Source: JAJPKK01 sp963800215 (GTDB lineage: Bacteria; Pseudomonadota; Alphaproteobacteria; Rhizobiales; Xanthobacteraceae). From it: DNA of 64,000 bases. Shown in pieces: positions 49,997 to 58,453 of this stretch (positions within the stretch are counted from its first letter, which is position 1; each line of letters opens with the position of its first letter). The stretch lies in assembly GCA_963800215.1 (NCBI GenBank), contig CAWCZY010000006.1, positions 1 to 64,000 on the forward strand. The letters run 5' to 3'. The translations under genes were made by a program, and so were the position numbers. The notes under the pieces are model-generated. The model was given only the letters and a program-made list of their open reading frames with translations, did not search any database and was not told the origin of the DNA.

Positions 49997-51697
49997 TCAC
50001 AGCCCGAACACGTAGAGCACGAGCGCGTTGCGCTGCTCCTTGAGTTCCGGCGTGTTGACGAGCCGGCTCCTGGCCGCCACGCTCGGCCCCGACACGATCG
50101 CGACATATTGCTTGCCGTTGACCGCGAAGGTCATGGGCGGCGCCGAGAAGCCGGAGCCGACATTGATCTTCCACAACTCGTCGAGGGTGGTGTCGTCGTA
50201 GGCGGCGATGGTGCCGTCGAGTAGCGCGTTGAAGACGAGGCCGCCGCCGGTCGCCAGCGTGCCGGCGTAGTTGGGGTAGCGCAGATGCACGCTCTTCTTG
50301 ATCTCGCCGGTCAGGGGATCGGCGGCGATCAGGTTGCTCTCCCAACGCTCGGTGGTCTGGCTCAGCCCGCCGTTCCAGCCTCTTTCCTTGGTGTGCTTGT
50401 CGCGGTCGATGGTGACGGTCACGCAGGTCGAGAGCGCGGGTATGTAGAGCAGCTTGGTCGTCGGGCTGTAGGAGGACGGCCAGTAATTGTTGCCGCCGGC
50501 CTGGGACGGACACACCTTTTTGAGCGGTGCCCCCGGGGTCAAATTCCCTACGCCGGCGTAGGTCTGGATGTCCTTCTTGGGATCGTAGTCGACGGGCTTG
50601 CCGGTCTTCTGGTCGATGCCCTTGGTCCAGTTGACCTCCGTATACGGCTTCGCCATCACGGTCTGGCCGTTGAACCGGTCCATCGTGTAGAGGAAGCCGT
50701 TGCGCGCCGAATGGGTGAACAGCTTGCGCTGCTGTCCCGCGACGACGCCGTCGATCAGGATGTGGGTGCCGACCTCGTCGTAATCCCACATGTCTCCCGG
50801 GGTGAACTGGAAATACCAGTTCATCTTGCCGGTGTCTGGGTCCCAGGAGATCGCGCTGTTGGTGTAGAGATTGTCGCCGGGGCGGTAATTGGGATCGAAC
50901 ATCGGCACCGGGTTGCCGGTGCCCCAGATGGTCTGGTTGGTGGCGGGATCATAGGTCCCGGTCACCCACACCGCGCCGCCGCCGGTCTGCCAGGCATTGG
51001 TGTTGCCCTTCCAGGTCTCGCTGCCGGGCTCGCCCGGTGCCGGAATGGTGAATTGGCGCCACAGCCGTTTGCCGGTCTTGGCATCGAGCGCGCCGATCCA
51101 GTCGCGTACGCCCTGGTCGCCATTGGCGGCGCCGACGATGATCTTGTCCTTGATGGCGAGCGGTGCCGCCGTGAATGTCACGTCGGGGGTGTCGGAGAAA
51201 CTGGTGTCCCACACCACCTTGCCGGTTTGCTTGTCGGTGGCGATGATGCGCGGCGTGAGGCCGGCGCCGGTGATGACCAGGTTGCCCCAGAGCGCGGCGC
51301 CGCGGTTACGCTGCTGGCGCTGCTGGCCGGGATCCATGCGCCACACGATGCGGCCGGCATCGCCGGAGGTGGCGTCGATCTTGTAGAGCACACCCCAGGA
51401 ATCCGTGACATAGAGGAAGCCGTCCTCGGCGAGCGGCGTCGCCACCGTGTATTCATTGCCCGCCCCGCCGCCCAGCGCGACCGCATAGGCGAGCTTGAGG
51501 CCCTTGACGTTGGTCTTGTTGATGGTGTCGAGCGGCGAAAAGCGCTGGCCGTCATAGGTGCGGTGGTTCATCAGCCAGTTCTGCGGCTCGGGATTGAGCA
51601 GCCGCTCCGGCGTCACATCCGCCGCCAGCACCGGCCATGCCGCCAGCATGCTGCCGGCGAGAAGTGCAGTGCGCAGTGATCGATCGTGTGTTGTCAT
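49997..51697 (-). CDS. PQQ-dependent alcohol dehydrogenase-like protein, copy 4
   Basis: 566 residues from ATG 51697 (GGGAGGATACG upstream). Signal peptide RTALLAGSMLAAWPVLAADV. Same architecture as copy 3: NHRTYDGQRFSPLDTINKTN, GTGNPVPMFDPNYRPGDNLY, MWDYDEVGTHILIDG with Asp305 and Asp307, CPSQAGGNNYWPSSYSP, ending YVFGL. Close in sequence to copy 5. Confidence 0.9.
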   Translation of the reverse strand: MTTHDRSLRTALLAGSMLAAWPVLAADVTPERLLNPEPQNWLMNHRTYDGQRFSPLDTINKTNVKGLKLAYAVALGGGAGNEYTVATPLAEDGFLYVTDSWGVLYKIDATSGDAGRIVWRMDPGQQRQQRNRGAALWGNLVITGAGLTPRIIATDKQTGKVVWDTSFSDTPDVTFTAAPLAIKDKIIVGAANGDQGVRDWIGALDAKTGKRLWRQFTIPAPGEPGSETWKGNTNAWQTGGGAVWVTGTYDPATNQTIWGTGNPVPMFDPNYRPGDNLYTNSAISWDPDTGKMNWYFQFTPGDMWDYDEVGTHILIDGVVAGQQRKLFTHSARNGFLYTMDRFNGQTVMAKPYTEVNWTKGIDQKTGKPVDYDPKKDIQTYAGVGNLTPGAPLKKVCPSQAGGNNYWPSSYSPTTKLLYIPALSTCVTVTIDRDKHTKERGWNGGLSQTTERWESNLIAADPLTGEIKKSVHLRYPNYAGTLATGGGLVFNALLDGTIAAYDDTTLDELWKINVGSGFSAPPMTFAVNGKQYVAIVSGPSVAARSRLVNTPELKEQRNALVLYVFGL

Positions 51698-51779
51698 CGT
51701 ATCCTCCCGTTTTCGTTTCATGTGGCGGCTAGAGCGAAATTCGATTGGAAATCACTCGTTGGGTGGGCAAAACGAAGCC

Positions 51780-53501
51780 TCACAGGCCGAACACATAGAG
51801 CACCGTGGCATTGCGCTGCTCCTTGAGCTCCGGCGTATTGACGAGCCGCGACTTCGCCGCCGGGCCCGCCCCCGACGCGATGGCCACATACTGCTTGCCG
51901 TTCACCTCGAAGGTCATCGGCGGCGCGTGGAAGCCCGAGCCCGCGTTGAACTTCCACAGCTCGTCGAGGGTGGTGTCGTCGAAGGCGGCGATGGTGCCGT
52001 CGAGCAGCGCGTTGAAGACGAGGCCGCCGCCGGTCGACAGCGCGCCGCCGTAATTGGGATAGCGCAGGTGGATGCTCTTTTTGATCTCGCCGGTGACGGG
52101 ATCGACGGCGGTGAGGTTGCTCTCGTAGCGCTCGTTGGTCTTGAAGCCGCCGCCGTTCCAGCCCTTTTCCTTGCTGTGCTTGGTGGTGTCGATGGAGACG
52201 TTCTCGCAGTTGGAGAGCGTGGGTATGTAGAGGAGCCTGGTCTTCGGGCTGTAGGTAGACGGCCAGAAATTATTGCCGCCGGCGTGACCCGGACAGACCC
52301 GCTTGGTCGGTTCGCCCGGGTTCTGGTTGGCGACGCCGGCGTAGGTCTGGATGTCCTTCTTGGGATCGTAGTCCACCGGCTTGCCGGTCTTCTGGTCGAT
52401 GCCCTTGGTCCAGTTGACCTCGACATAGGGCTTCGCCATCACGGTCTGGCCGTTGAACCGGTCCATCGTATAGACGAAGCCGTTGCGCGCGGAATGGGTG
52501 ATCAGCTTGCGCACCTGGCCCCCGACATTGCCGTCGATCAGGATGTGGGTGCCGACCTCGTCGTAATCCCACATGTCTCCCGGGGTGAACTGGAAGTACC
52601 AGTTCATCTTGCCGGTGTCGGGATCCCAGGAGATGACGCTGTTGGTGTAGAGATTGTCGCCGGGACGGTAGGTCGGATCGAACATCGGCACCGGATTTCC
52701 GGTGCCCCAGATGGTCTGGTTGGTGGCGGCATCATAGGTGCCCGTCACCCACACCGCGCCGCCGCCGGTCTGCCATGCGTTGTTCTTGTCCTTCCAGGTC
52801 TCGCTGCCGGGCTCGCCGGGGGCGGGAACGGTGAACTTGCGCCACAGCACCTTGCCGGTCGCGGCGTCGAGGCCTGCCATCCAGTCGCGCACGCCCTGGT
52901 CGCCATTGGCGGCGCCGACGATGATCTTGTCCTTGATGGCGAGCGGCGCCGAGGTCATCGCCACATCGGGGGTGTCGGGAAAGCCGGTTTCCCACACCAC
53001 GCGGCCGGTGTCCTTGTTGGTGGCGACGATCCGCGGCGGGTCGTCGGCGGCGGTGATGACGAGATTGCCCCACAGCGCGGCGCCCCGGTTGCGCTGCTGG
53101 TGCTGCTGCCCGGGGTCCATCCGCCACACGATGCGGCCGACGTCGCCGGAGGTGCCGTCGATCTTGTAGAGCACCCCGGCCGAGTCCGTGATGTAGAGGA
53201 AGCCGTCCTCCGCGAGCGGGGTCGCCATGACATACTGGTTGGCGGCGCCGCCGCCGAGCGCGACCGTGTAGGCGAGCTTCAGTCCCTTGACGTTGCCCTT
53301 GTTGATCCTGTCGAGCGGCGAGAAGCGCTGGCCATCATAGGTGCGATGGTTCATCAGCCAGTTCTGCGGCTCCTTGTCGGCACTGACGAGCCGCTGCGGC
53401 GTCACATCCGCCGCCAGCACCGGCCCTGCCGTCAGCATGCTGCCGGCCAGGAACGCATTCCGAATCAGCAAAGTCCGAATCGAACGGTCGCGTCGCGCCA
53501 T
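51780..53501 (-). CDS. PQQ-dependent alcohol dehydrogenase-like protein, copy 5
   Basis: 573 residues from ATG 53501 (AGGGAGGACATC upstream). Signal peptide IRNAFLAGSMLTAGPVLA. GTGNPVPMFDPTYRPGDNLY and MWDYDEVGTHILIDG with Asp312 and Asp314 repeat the lanthanide-type signature; CPGHAGGNNFWPSTYSP aligns with copies 3 and 4. It is first of the leftward trio, with its promoter in 53502-53671 next to the XRE regulator's 3' end. Confidence 0.9.
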   Translation of the reverse strand: MARRDRSIRTLLIRNAFLAGSMLTAGPVLAADVTPQRLVSADKEPQNWLMNHRTYDGQRFSPLDRINKGNVKGLKLAYTVALGGGAANQYVMATPLAEDGFLYITDSAGVLYKIDGTSGDVGRIVWRMDPGQQHQQRNRGAALWGNLVITAADDPPRIVATNKDTGRVVWETGFPDTPDVAMTSAPLAIKDKIIVGAANGDQGVRDWMAGLDAATGKVLWRKFTVPAPGEPGSETWKDKNNAWQTGGGAVWVTGTYDAATNQTIWGTGNPVPMFDPTYRPGDNLYTNSVISWDPDTGKMNWYFQFTPGDMWDYDEVGTHILIDGNVGGQVRKLITHSARNGFVYTMDRFNGQTVMAKPYVEVNWTKGIDQKTGKPVDYDPKKDIQTYAGVANQNPGEPTKRVCPGHAGGNNFWPSTYSPKTRLLYIPTLSNCENVSIDTTKHSKEKGWNGGGFKTNERYESNLTAVDPVTGEIKKSIHLRYPNYGGALSTGGGLVFNALLDGTIAAFDDTTLDELWKFNAGSGFHAPPMTFEVNGKQYVAIASGAGPAAKSRLVNTPELKEQRNATVLYVFGL

Positions 53502-53590
53502 GATGTCCTCCCTGCGGATTTTATTTGTTGGACACAGGCTACACCCGCGGCGGTGGCGGCGGAAGGGCGATCGGGCAGGGCGAAAGCGGC

Positions 53591-53638
53591 GAACCCGGAA
53601 TCCGGACGGCCTCGCCCCTCGGCCCGGATTCCGGGTTC
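53591..53638. repeat. Perfect 15-bp inverted repeat
   Basis: GAACCCGGAATCCGG (53591-53605) is repeated inverted at 53624-53638 around an 18-bp loop. It lies between the XRE regulator end and the start of PQQ copy 5. It resembles dispersed Hyphomicrobiales palindromes with a CGGATTCCGGGTTCGC core. Confidence 0.65.
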
Positions 53639-53671
53639 GCGCGAAGACGCGCGCCCCGGAATGACGGAGTC

Positions 53672-54544
53672 CTACCCGATCATCTCGCGCATCAGGGCCA
53701 CGGCGGCGGCGCCCTTGAGGGCGCGGCGCCAAAGATCCTTCGCCATTTTGTCGTGCAGCGCGAGCGCCTCCGGCGCCGAGGTGATCATGGCGACGCCGAC
53801 GCGGATGTTGGGCTCCTCGCCGAGCCGGAACGGCGACAGCGCCAGCACCTGGCGGTCGGGCTGGCGGAAAATCTGGAAGCTGGCATGGGGCAGCGTGTCG
53901 GGCACGATGCCGATCTGGACGCCGATCGGCTCGTCCTCCATCAGCGCGACGAAATGCTCGGCCTCGGCGCGGGCGAGCGCGCGGCGCTCGCGCCGCACCT
54001 TGTCGGGCAGGTCGATCCGTCCGACCAGGCCGTCGCGCAGGAAATGCTGCATCTCCGCCGCCGAGATCAGGTTGACGATGCCGGGCTGGCGGCGCCGGTA
54101 GGTCTCTTTGCGCTGGCGCAGCACCGCCATCACCTCGTCGACCTGGGCCAGTGCCCGCTTGCGCCCGTCCGCGGCGTCGGGAATGTTTTCGCGCAGGACT
54201 TCCGCGAGCGCCCGGTCGAATCCGTCCGATGCCAGGAGGTAGGAGATCGGCCCCGCCAGCACGATGATGTGCTCGGAGGTCTCCTCGATCTGGCGCATGC
54301 GCTCGAAATAGGCGACCGCCGAGCCGATATATTCGACGCCGACGCCGAGCAATGTCGGCACCGAGACGCCGAGCAGGTCGGCGAGCTTCTCCAGGGTTTC
54401 GATCTTCGCGAGTTCCCCCTTCTCGAAGCGGTAGAGCGCGGTGCGCGAAATATCGAGCCGGCTTGCGATCTCGTCGGCGCTGAGCGCCGAGCCCAGGCGG
54501 AACGCCTTGAGGCGGTTGCCGATATCGTCGAAGCGAATGGCCAT
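53672..54544 (-). CDS. XRE family transcriptional regulator
   Basis: 290 residues. N-terminal HTH: IGNRLKAFRLGSALSADEIA, SRLDISRTALYRFEKGELAK, IETLEKLADLLGVSVPTLLG. The C-terminal 210 residues look like a ligand-binding region (EYIGSAVAYFERMRQIEETS, HFVALMEDEPIGVQIGIVPD). It sits between the PQQ trio and the ABC binding protein/hydroxylase genes, all on the same strand, and is the only obvious regulator for either set. Confidence 0.85.
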   Translation of the reverse strand: MAIRFDDIGNRLKAFRLGSALSADEIASRLDISRTALYRFEKGELAKIETLEKLADLLGVSVPTLLGVGVEYIGSAVAYFERMRQIEETSEHIIVLAGPISYLLASDGFDRALAEVLRENIPDAADGRKRALAQVDEVMAVLRQRKETYRRRQPGIVNLISAAEMQHFLRDGLVGRIDLPDKVRRERRALARAEAEHFVALMEDEPIGVQIGIVPDTLPHASFQIFRQPDRQVLALSPFRLGEEPNIRVGVAMITSAPEALALHDKMAKDLWRRALKGAAAVALMREMIG

Positions 54545-54566
54545 GATCAGGCTGCGGCCGGCGCCC

Positions 54567-55535
54567 TCACTTGATCGGCGCTGGAATCTGGATCAGGCCG
54601 CCGAGCTGCTCCTTGGTGAGCGGCTGGGCGATGTATCTGAAGGCGATGCCGTCCCTCATCACGGCGTCGAGGCCGGCGATGTGGTCGACCTGCAGATGGT
54701 CACGCGGATAGTACAGGTCGCGCACCTCGCGCGCATCGGCGGCCGAGGTATTGGCGAATTGCGCATAGGCGTCGAGCGCGGTGGGATCGGAATACATCCA
54801 GTCCAGTGCATCGCGGTAGCCCTGGACGTAACGGGCGGCGGCGTCCTTGCGGCGTTCCAGGAATCCGGCATTGGCGACGATCAGGCGGATGGTCTGGTCG
54901 CGGAATTCCGGCAGGTCGTTGCCGCGGGCGACGATCCTGATCCTGCCGTCGGCGACGGCATCGAGCCCGAACGGCGGCGACGACCAGCCGACATCGATCT
55001 GGCCCGACATCACCTGGGTGAAGGTCGCCGCCGGGCCTCCGGTGGCGACGCTTCGCGCAAACAGGCCGTTGGCCCTGATGAACGAGAGCGCGATGAGGTG
55101 GCTCGATGACCCGGTGGTGGAATAGGCGATGGTCCTGCCGCCGGCATCGGCCATGGTCTTGATCTGCGAATCCGCCGACACGTACCAGAATTCGCTGGAG
55201 CCGGAACTGGCATTGCCGATGGCGCGCAACGGCGCTCCCTTCGCATAGGCCGCCATCACCGCGGCGGTGCCGAGACCGACGCCGATGTCGACGCTCCCCG
55301 AGATCACCGCCTGCAAGGTCTCGGCACTGCCATTGGTATAGAGCAGTTCGAGCGCGAGCCCGCGCTTGCGGAACAGGCCGGCTTCCTGGCCGAGATCGGA
55401 AGCGGCGGTTTCCCAATTGCCGCGCTGGCCGAGCGCGACCTTGATGGTGTCGTCGGCAGCGGCGGTTCGTGTGATCGCAGCGAGGATGAGCGCCGCGAGC
55501 ACGGCTCGCACGAGGATACAGGCCGCTGTTGCCAC
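54567..55535 (-). CDS. ABC transporter substrate-binding protein (NMT1/SsuA-like)
   Basis: About 322 residues if GTG 55535 is the start; a signal peptide follows (LVRAVLAALILAAITRTAAA). Mature blocks: IKVALGQRGNWETAASDLGQ, VDIGVGLGTAAVMAAYAKGA, YSTTGSSSHLIALSFIRANG, QIDVGWSSPPFGLDAV, and YVQGYRDALDWMYSDPTALD. This type binds sulfonates, nitrate, thiamine precursors or aromatic acids. No permease or ATPase gene is nearby. GTG 55511 is an alternative start. It ends 22 bp before the XRE gene. Confidence 0.82.
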   Translation of the reverse strand: MATAACILVRAVLAALILAAITRTAAADDTIKVALGQRGNWETAASDLGQEAGLFRKRGLALELLYTNGSAETLQAVISGSVDIGVGLGTAAVMAAYAKGAPLRAIGNASSGSSEFWYVSADSQIKTMADAGGRTIAYSTTGSSSHLIALSFIRANGLFARSVATGGPAATFTQVMSGQIDVGWSSPPFGLDAVADGRIRIVARGNDLPEFRDQTIRLIVANAGFLERRKDAAARYVQGYRDALDWMYSDPTALDAYAQFANTSAADAREVRDLYYPRDHLQVDHIAGLDAVMRDGIAFRYIAQPLTKEQLGGLIQIPAPIK

Positions 55536-55574
55536 TCGACCCGTAGATTGAACGCAAGCACCTCCCCCCGCGTG

Positions 55575-55745
55575 CAGCCACTCCCTCTCCCGCTTGCGGG
55601 GGAGGGTCGGGGGAGGGGGCGCAGCCACGCGCGCGGACTTTTCGAACGGATGAAAGGCAACTCCGAAGCGTAGAAAACGTCGCCCCGGCGATCGGGAGGC
55701 CGAAGAGCCCCCTCCCTGACCCTCCCCCGCATGCGGGGGAGGGGA
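55575..55745. repeat. Pair of GC-rich palindromes
   Basis: Two members of the CCCTCCCCC/GGGGGAGGG family, at about 55580-55617 and 55710-55743, flank a 90-bp segment in the spacer between the small hydroxylase subunit gene and the ABC binding protein gene. Confidence 0.65.
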
Positions 55746-55820
55746 CCGCCCGGAACCTCGCGCGATGACTGCCACTGGGGCCGTGCCGCTCGCCGAGTAG
55801 CTTTCCGATCATCTCGCCGC

Positions 55821-56318
55821 TCAAGCTTTCTGCTCCGCTTCGGCCTGCAAACGCTTGGCGGCATCCAGCGCCGAAATGACGATGTTCTGGTAGCCGGTAC
55901 AGCGGCACAGGTTCCCGGAGATGGCGATACGGACCTCCTGCTCGGTCGGGTCGGGATTGTCGCGCAAAAATTCGATCAGGGTCGTCAGCATCCCCGGCGT
56001 GCAGAAGCCGCATTGCAGGCCGTGATTCTCGTGGAACGCCTGCTGCAGCGGGTGCAGCTTGTCGGGGCTCGGCGCGATGCCCTCGACGGTGAGGATCTCG
56101 TGGCCGTCGGCTTGCACCGCGAGCATCAGGCAGGAGCGTGCGGACAGCCCGTCCATGAGGATGGTGCAGGCGCCGCACACGCCGTGCTCGCAGCCGAGAT
56201 GGGTGCCGGTGAGGCCGAGCTGGTGGCGGATGAAGTCGGCGAGGGTGACGCGCACCTCGACCTCTTCCTCGTAGCGCTTGCCGTTGACCGTCAAGGCGAT
56301 CTTGCGCGTCTGGCCCAT
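55821..56318 (-). CDS. Xanthine dehydrogenase family small (2Fe-2S) subunit
   Basis: 165 residues. The plant-type cluster is bound by Cys43, Cys48, Cys51 and Cys63 (LGCEHGVCGACTILMDG, RSC); the second, helical-domain cluster by Cys103, Cys106, Cys138 and Cys140 (LQCGFCTPGM, GNLCRCTGYQN). It passes electrons from the molybdenum centre to FAD. It starts 9 bp after the FAD subunit gene, so they share an operon. The large subunit lies on the opposite strand at 58454. Confidence 0.95.
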   Translation of the reverse strand: MGQTRKIALTVNGKRYEEEVEVRVTLADFIRHQLGLTGTHLGCEHGVCGACTILMDGLSARSCLMLAVQADGHEILTVEGIAPSPDKLHPLQQAFHENHGLQCGFCTPGMLTTLIEFLRDNPDPTEQEVRIAISGNLCRCTGYQNIVISALDAAKRLQAEAEQKA

Positions 56319-56327
56319 GACCGCGCC

Positions 56328-57197
56328 CTATGCCTTGCCGGTGGCGCGGGCATACGCCTTTTCCAGCGCGCGCCGCGACATCACGGTGGCGAGATGCTGG
56401 CGGTAGGATGCCGGCGCGTGCACGTCGTCGAGCGCCTCGAAGCCGCGGCAGCTCTCGCAGGCCTCGCGCAGGAACGCCTCGTCCGGCGCCTTGCCGATCA
56501 GCGCCGTTTCCAATTCGACCGCCCGCACCGGCGCGACGCCCATGCCGCCCAGCGTCACCGCCGCGCGGGTGATCTTGGCGGCGCCGTCCACCGTGAGCAG
56601 CACCGCCGCCGAGACGATGGCGAAGTCGCCGTGCCGCCGGGCGAATTCGATGAAGGCATAGCCGTGCTTGGCCGGCCAGGCGGTGAAGCGGATCGCGGTG
56701 AGCACCTCGTCGGGCTCCACCGCCGAGGTAAGATAGGCCACCGGGAAATCCGCGAACGCGACGTCGCGCTGGCCCTTCGGCCCCGTCACCACCACGGTCG
56801 CGTCGAGGGTCATGGCGCAGGACACCAGTTCTGCCGACGGGTCGAGATGACACAGCGAGCCGCCGATGGTGCCGCGATTGCGGGTCTGGCGATGCCCGAT
56901 GCTCTGGATCGCCTCGTGCATCAGCGGAAACTTCTTTTCCACCAGCGCGGAGAATTCGAGATCGCGCTGGCGCGTCATCGCGCCGACCTCCATGCCGTCG
57001 GCGGTGTCGCGGATGTAGGACAGGCCCTCGACCCGGTTGAGGTCGATGATGTGGTCCGGCTGCACGAAACGGAAATTGAGCATCGGCATCAGCGACTGGC
57101 CGCCGGCCAGGAGCTTGGCGTTCTCCAGCGTCGACAACAGGCCGATCACTTCGGAGACGGTCTTGGGATCGTGATAGCTGAACGGAGGCGGCTTCAT
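56328..57197 (-). CDS. Xanthine dehydrogenase family FAD-binding (medium) subunit, copy 1
   Basis: 289 residues from ATG 57197, MKPPPFSYHDPKTVSEVIGL. FAD-binding motifs: LLAGGQSLMPMLNFRFVQPD and RNRGTIGGSLCHLDPSAELV. The C-terminal CODH_C domain includes GGMGVAPVRAVELETALIGK. The extended reading upstream is not family-like. Divergent from a second FAD subunit gene 208 bp away. Confidence 0.93.
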   Translation of the reverse strand: MKPPPFSYHDPKTVSEVIGLLSTLENAKLLAGGQSLMPMLNFRFVQPDHIIDLNRVEGLSYIRDTADGMEVGAMTRQRDLEFSALVEKKFPLMHEAIQSIGHRQTRNRGTIGGSLCHLDPSAELVSCAMTLDATVVVTGPKGQRDVAFADFPVAYLTSAVEPDEVLTAIRFTAWPAKHGYAFIEFARRHGDFAIVSAAVLLTVDGAAKITRAAVTLGGMGVAPVRAVELETALIGKAPDEAFLREACESCRGFEALDDVHAPASYRQHLATVMSRRALEKAYARATGKA

Positions 57198-57343
57198 CTG
57201 CAGAACTGCTTCGTCCGAACCATTGTTTGCGCGTGGCGCTGCGGCTGCGCCGGTTCCTTTACTTACAACAGATATCATGTATCAATCCAAAAAAAACGCG
57301 CAGTCTCAAAAATGGGACGCGCCTTGCCGGGCACGGGAGACTA

Positions 57344-57391
57344 TGCGTTCGGCAAGTGATGAGTTCGGCAGATAGTGTGTTCGGCAGACAG
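57344..57391 (+). promoter_or_regulatory. Three tandem 16-bp repeats between the divergent hydroxylase operons
   Basis: TGCGTTCGGCAAGTGA, TGAGTTCGGCAGATAG and TGTGTTCGGCAGACAG follow each other exactly, consensus TGNGTTCGGCARNNNR with the core GTTCGGCA at 57347, 57363 and 57379. They end 14 bp before the second FAD subunit start and lie in the 208-bp divergent spacer. The exact 16-bp phasing suggests a regulator binding site array. Confidence 0.5.
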
Positions 57392-57405
57392 GGTAGCCCG
57401 CGCCG

Positions 57406-58272
57406 ATGAAGCCCGCCGCGTTCCGATATCACGCACCAAAGACGATCGAGGAAGCGGTGGCGATGCTGGCGCAATACGCGCCGGACGACGGGCGGGTGCT
57501 GGCCGGCGGCCAGAGCCTGGTGCCGACCATGGCGTTCCGCCTGGCGCGGCCGCATCATCTCGTCGACATCAACGGGATCGCCGACCTCAGGCGTCTCGCG
57601 AGCGAGAACGGAAGGCTTGCGATCGGCGCCGGCGTGCGCCACCAGGCGTTCCATCGTCCGGTGGTGGCGGGGCCGCTGGGCAATCTGCTGGCGGCTGTCA
57701 TGCGCCACATCGCCCATTATCCCATCCGCACCCGCGGCACCTTCTGCGGCAGCATCGCCCATGCGGACCCCTCGTCGGAATGGTGCCTGGTCGCGGCGAC
57801 GCTCGGCGCCGAGATGGTGGCGCGCAGCGCCGCCGGTTCCCGCGTCATCGCCGCGGCGGATTTTTTCCAGGGCATCATGACGACGGCGCTCGCCCCCGAA
57901 GAGCTGCTCGCCGAGGTGCGGCTGCCGCTGTTGCCCGCAACGACACGCTGGGGCTTCTACGAGTTCAACCGCCGCGCCGGCGATTTCGCCATGGGCATGG
58001 CGCTCGTCACCTTCGAGATCGACAACGGCGTCATCGCCTCGGCGCGCATCGGCGTCGGCGGCGCCGAAGCCCATCCGCGCCGGATCGCGGCGGCGGAAGC
58101 GCTGCTCGACGGCCGCCCGCCCGGTGCGGCCGCGTTCACGGCCGCGGCCGATGCCGCCGCCGCGGCCATCGATCCCCTGACCGACGCGCAGACCGATGCC
58201 GTCTACCGCCGCGAACTCGTCGCCACCGTGACCCGCCGCGCGCTGGAGCAGGCGGCTTCGTCTGGGTCATGA
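57406..58272 (+). CDS. Xanthine dehydrogenase family FAD-binding (medium) subunit, copy 2
   Basis: 288 residues: MKPAAFRYHAPKTIEEAVAM, VLAGGQSLVPTMAFRLARPH, PIRTRGTFCGSIAHADPSSE (FAD loop with FCGS in place of IGGS), WGFYEFNRRAGDFAMGMALV. The same family as the leftward copy but clearly diverged. It precedes the large subunit on the plus strand, so this operon has M and L but no S; the S subunit is only on the other strand. Confidence 0.92.
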   Translation: MKPAAFRYHAPKTIEEAVAMLAQYAPDDGRVLAGGQSLVPTMAFRLARPHHLVDINGIADLRRLASENGRLAIGAGVRHQAFHRPVVAGPLGNLLAAVMRHIAHYPIRTRGTFCGSIAHADPSSEWCLVAATLGAEMVARSAAGSRVIAAADFFQGIMTTALAPEELLAEVRLPLLPATTRWGFYEFNRRAGDFAMGMALVTFEIDNGVIASARIGVGGAEAHPRRIAAAEALLDGRPPGAAAFTAAADAAAAAIDPLTDAQTDAVYRRELVATVTRRALEQAASSGS

Positions 58273-58295
58273 GCCGGGGCATCGCACACATCACA

Positions 58296-58430
58296 CACTC
58301 TCCGTCATTGCCGGGCTTGTCCCGGCAATCTCGATGTGGCGGGCACAGTGCCTTGGGAATCGAGATGGCCGGGACAAGCCCGGCCATGACGGTGGGGGAG
58401 GTGACGGTGGGGGAGGTGACGGCGGGCGCG
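58296..58430. repeat. Palindromic repeat plus short tandem repeat
   Basis: CCGGGCTTGTCCCGG and its inverted partner GGCCGGGACAAGCCCGGCC bracket about 50 bp, followed by two 15-bp units of GTGGGGGAGGTGACG. The unit fills the spacer between the FAD and large subunit genes and resembles the element at 60822. Confidence 0.65.
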
Positions 58431-58453
58431 GTGTCGATGACGGCGTTCCGCCC

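Noticed and set aside
44325..53501. Classic calcium-dependent methanol dehydrogenase MxaF
   Set aside because: The vicinal Cys pair is absent and the second Asp of the D-x-D pair is present in all five copies; no mxaG/mxaI-type genes are adjacent.
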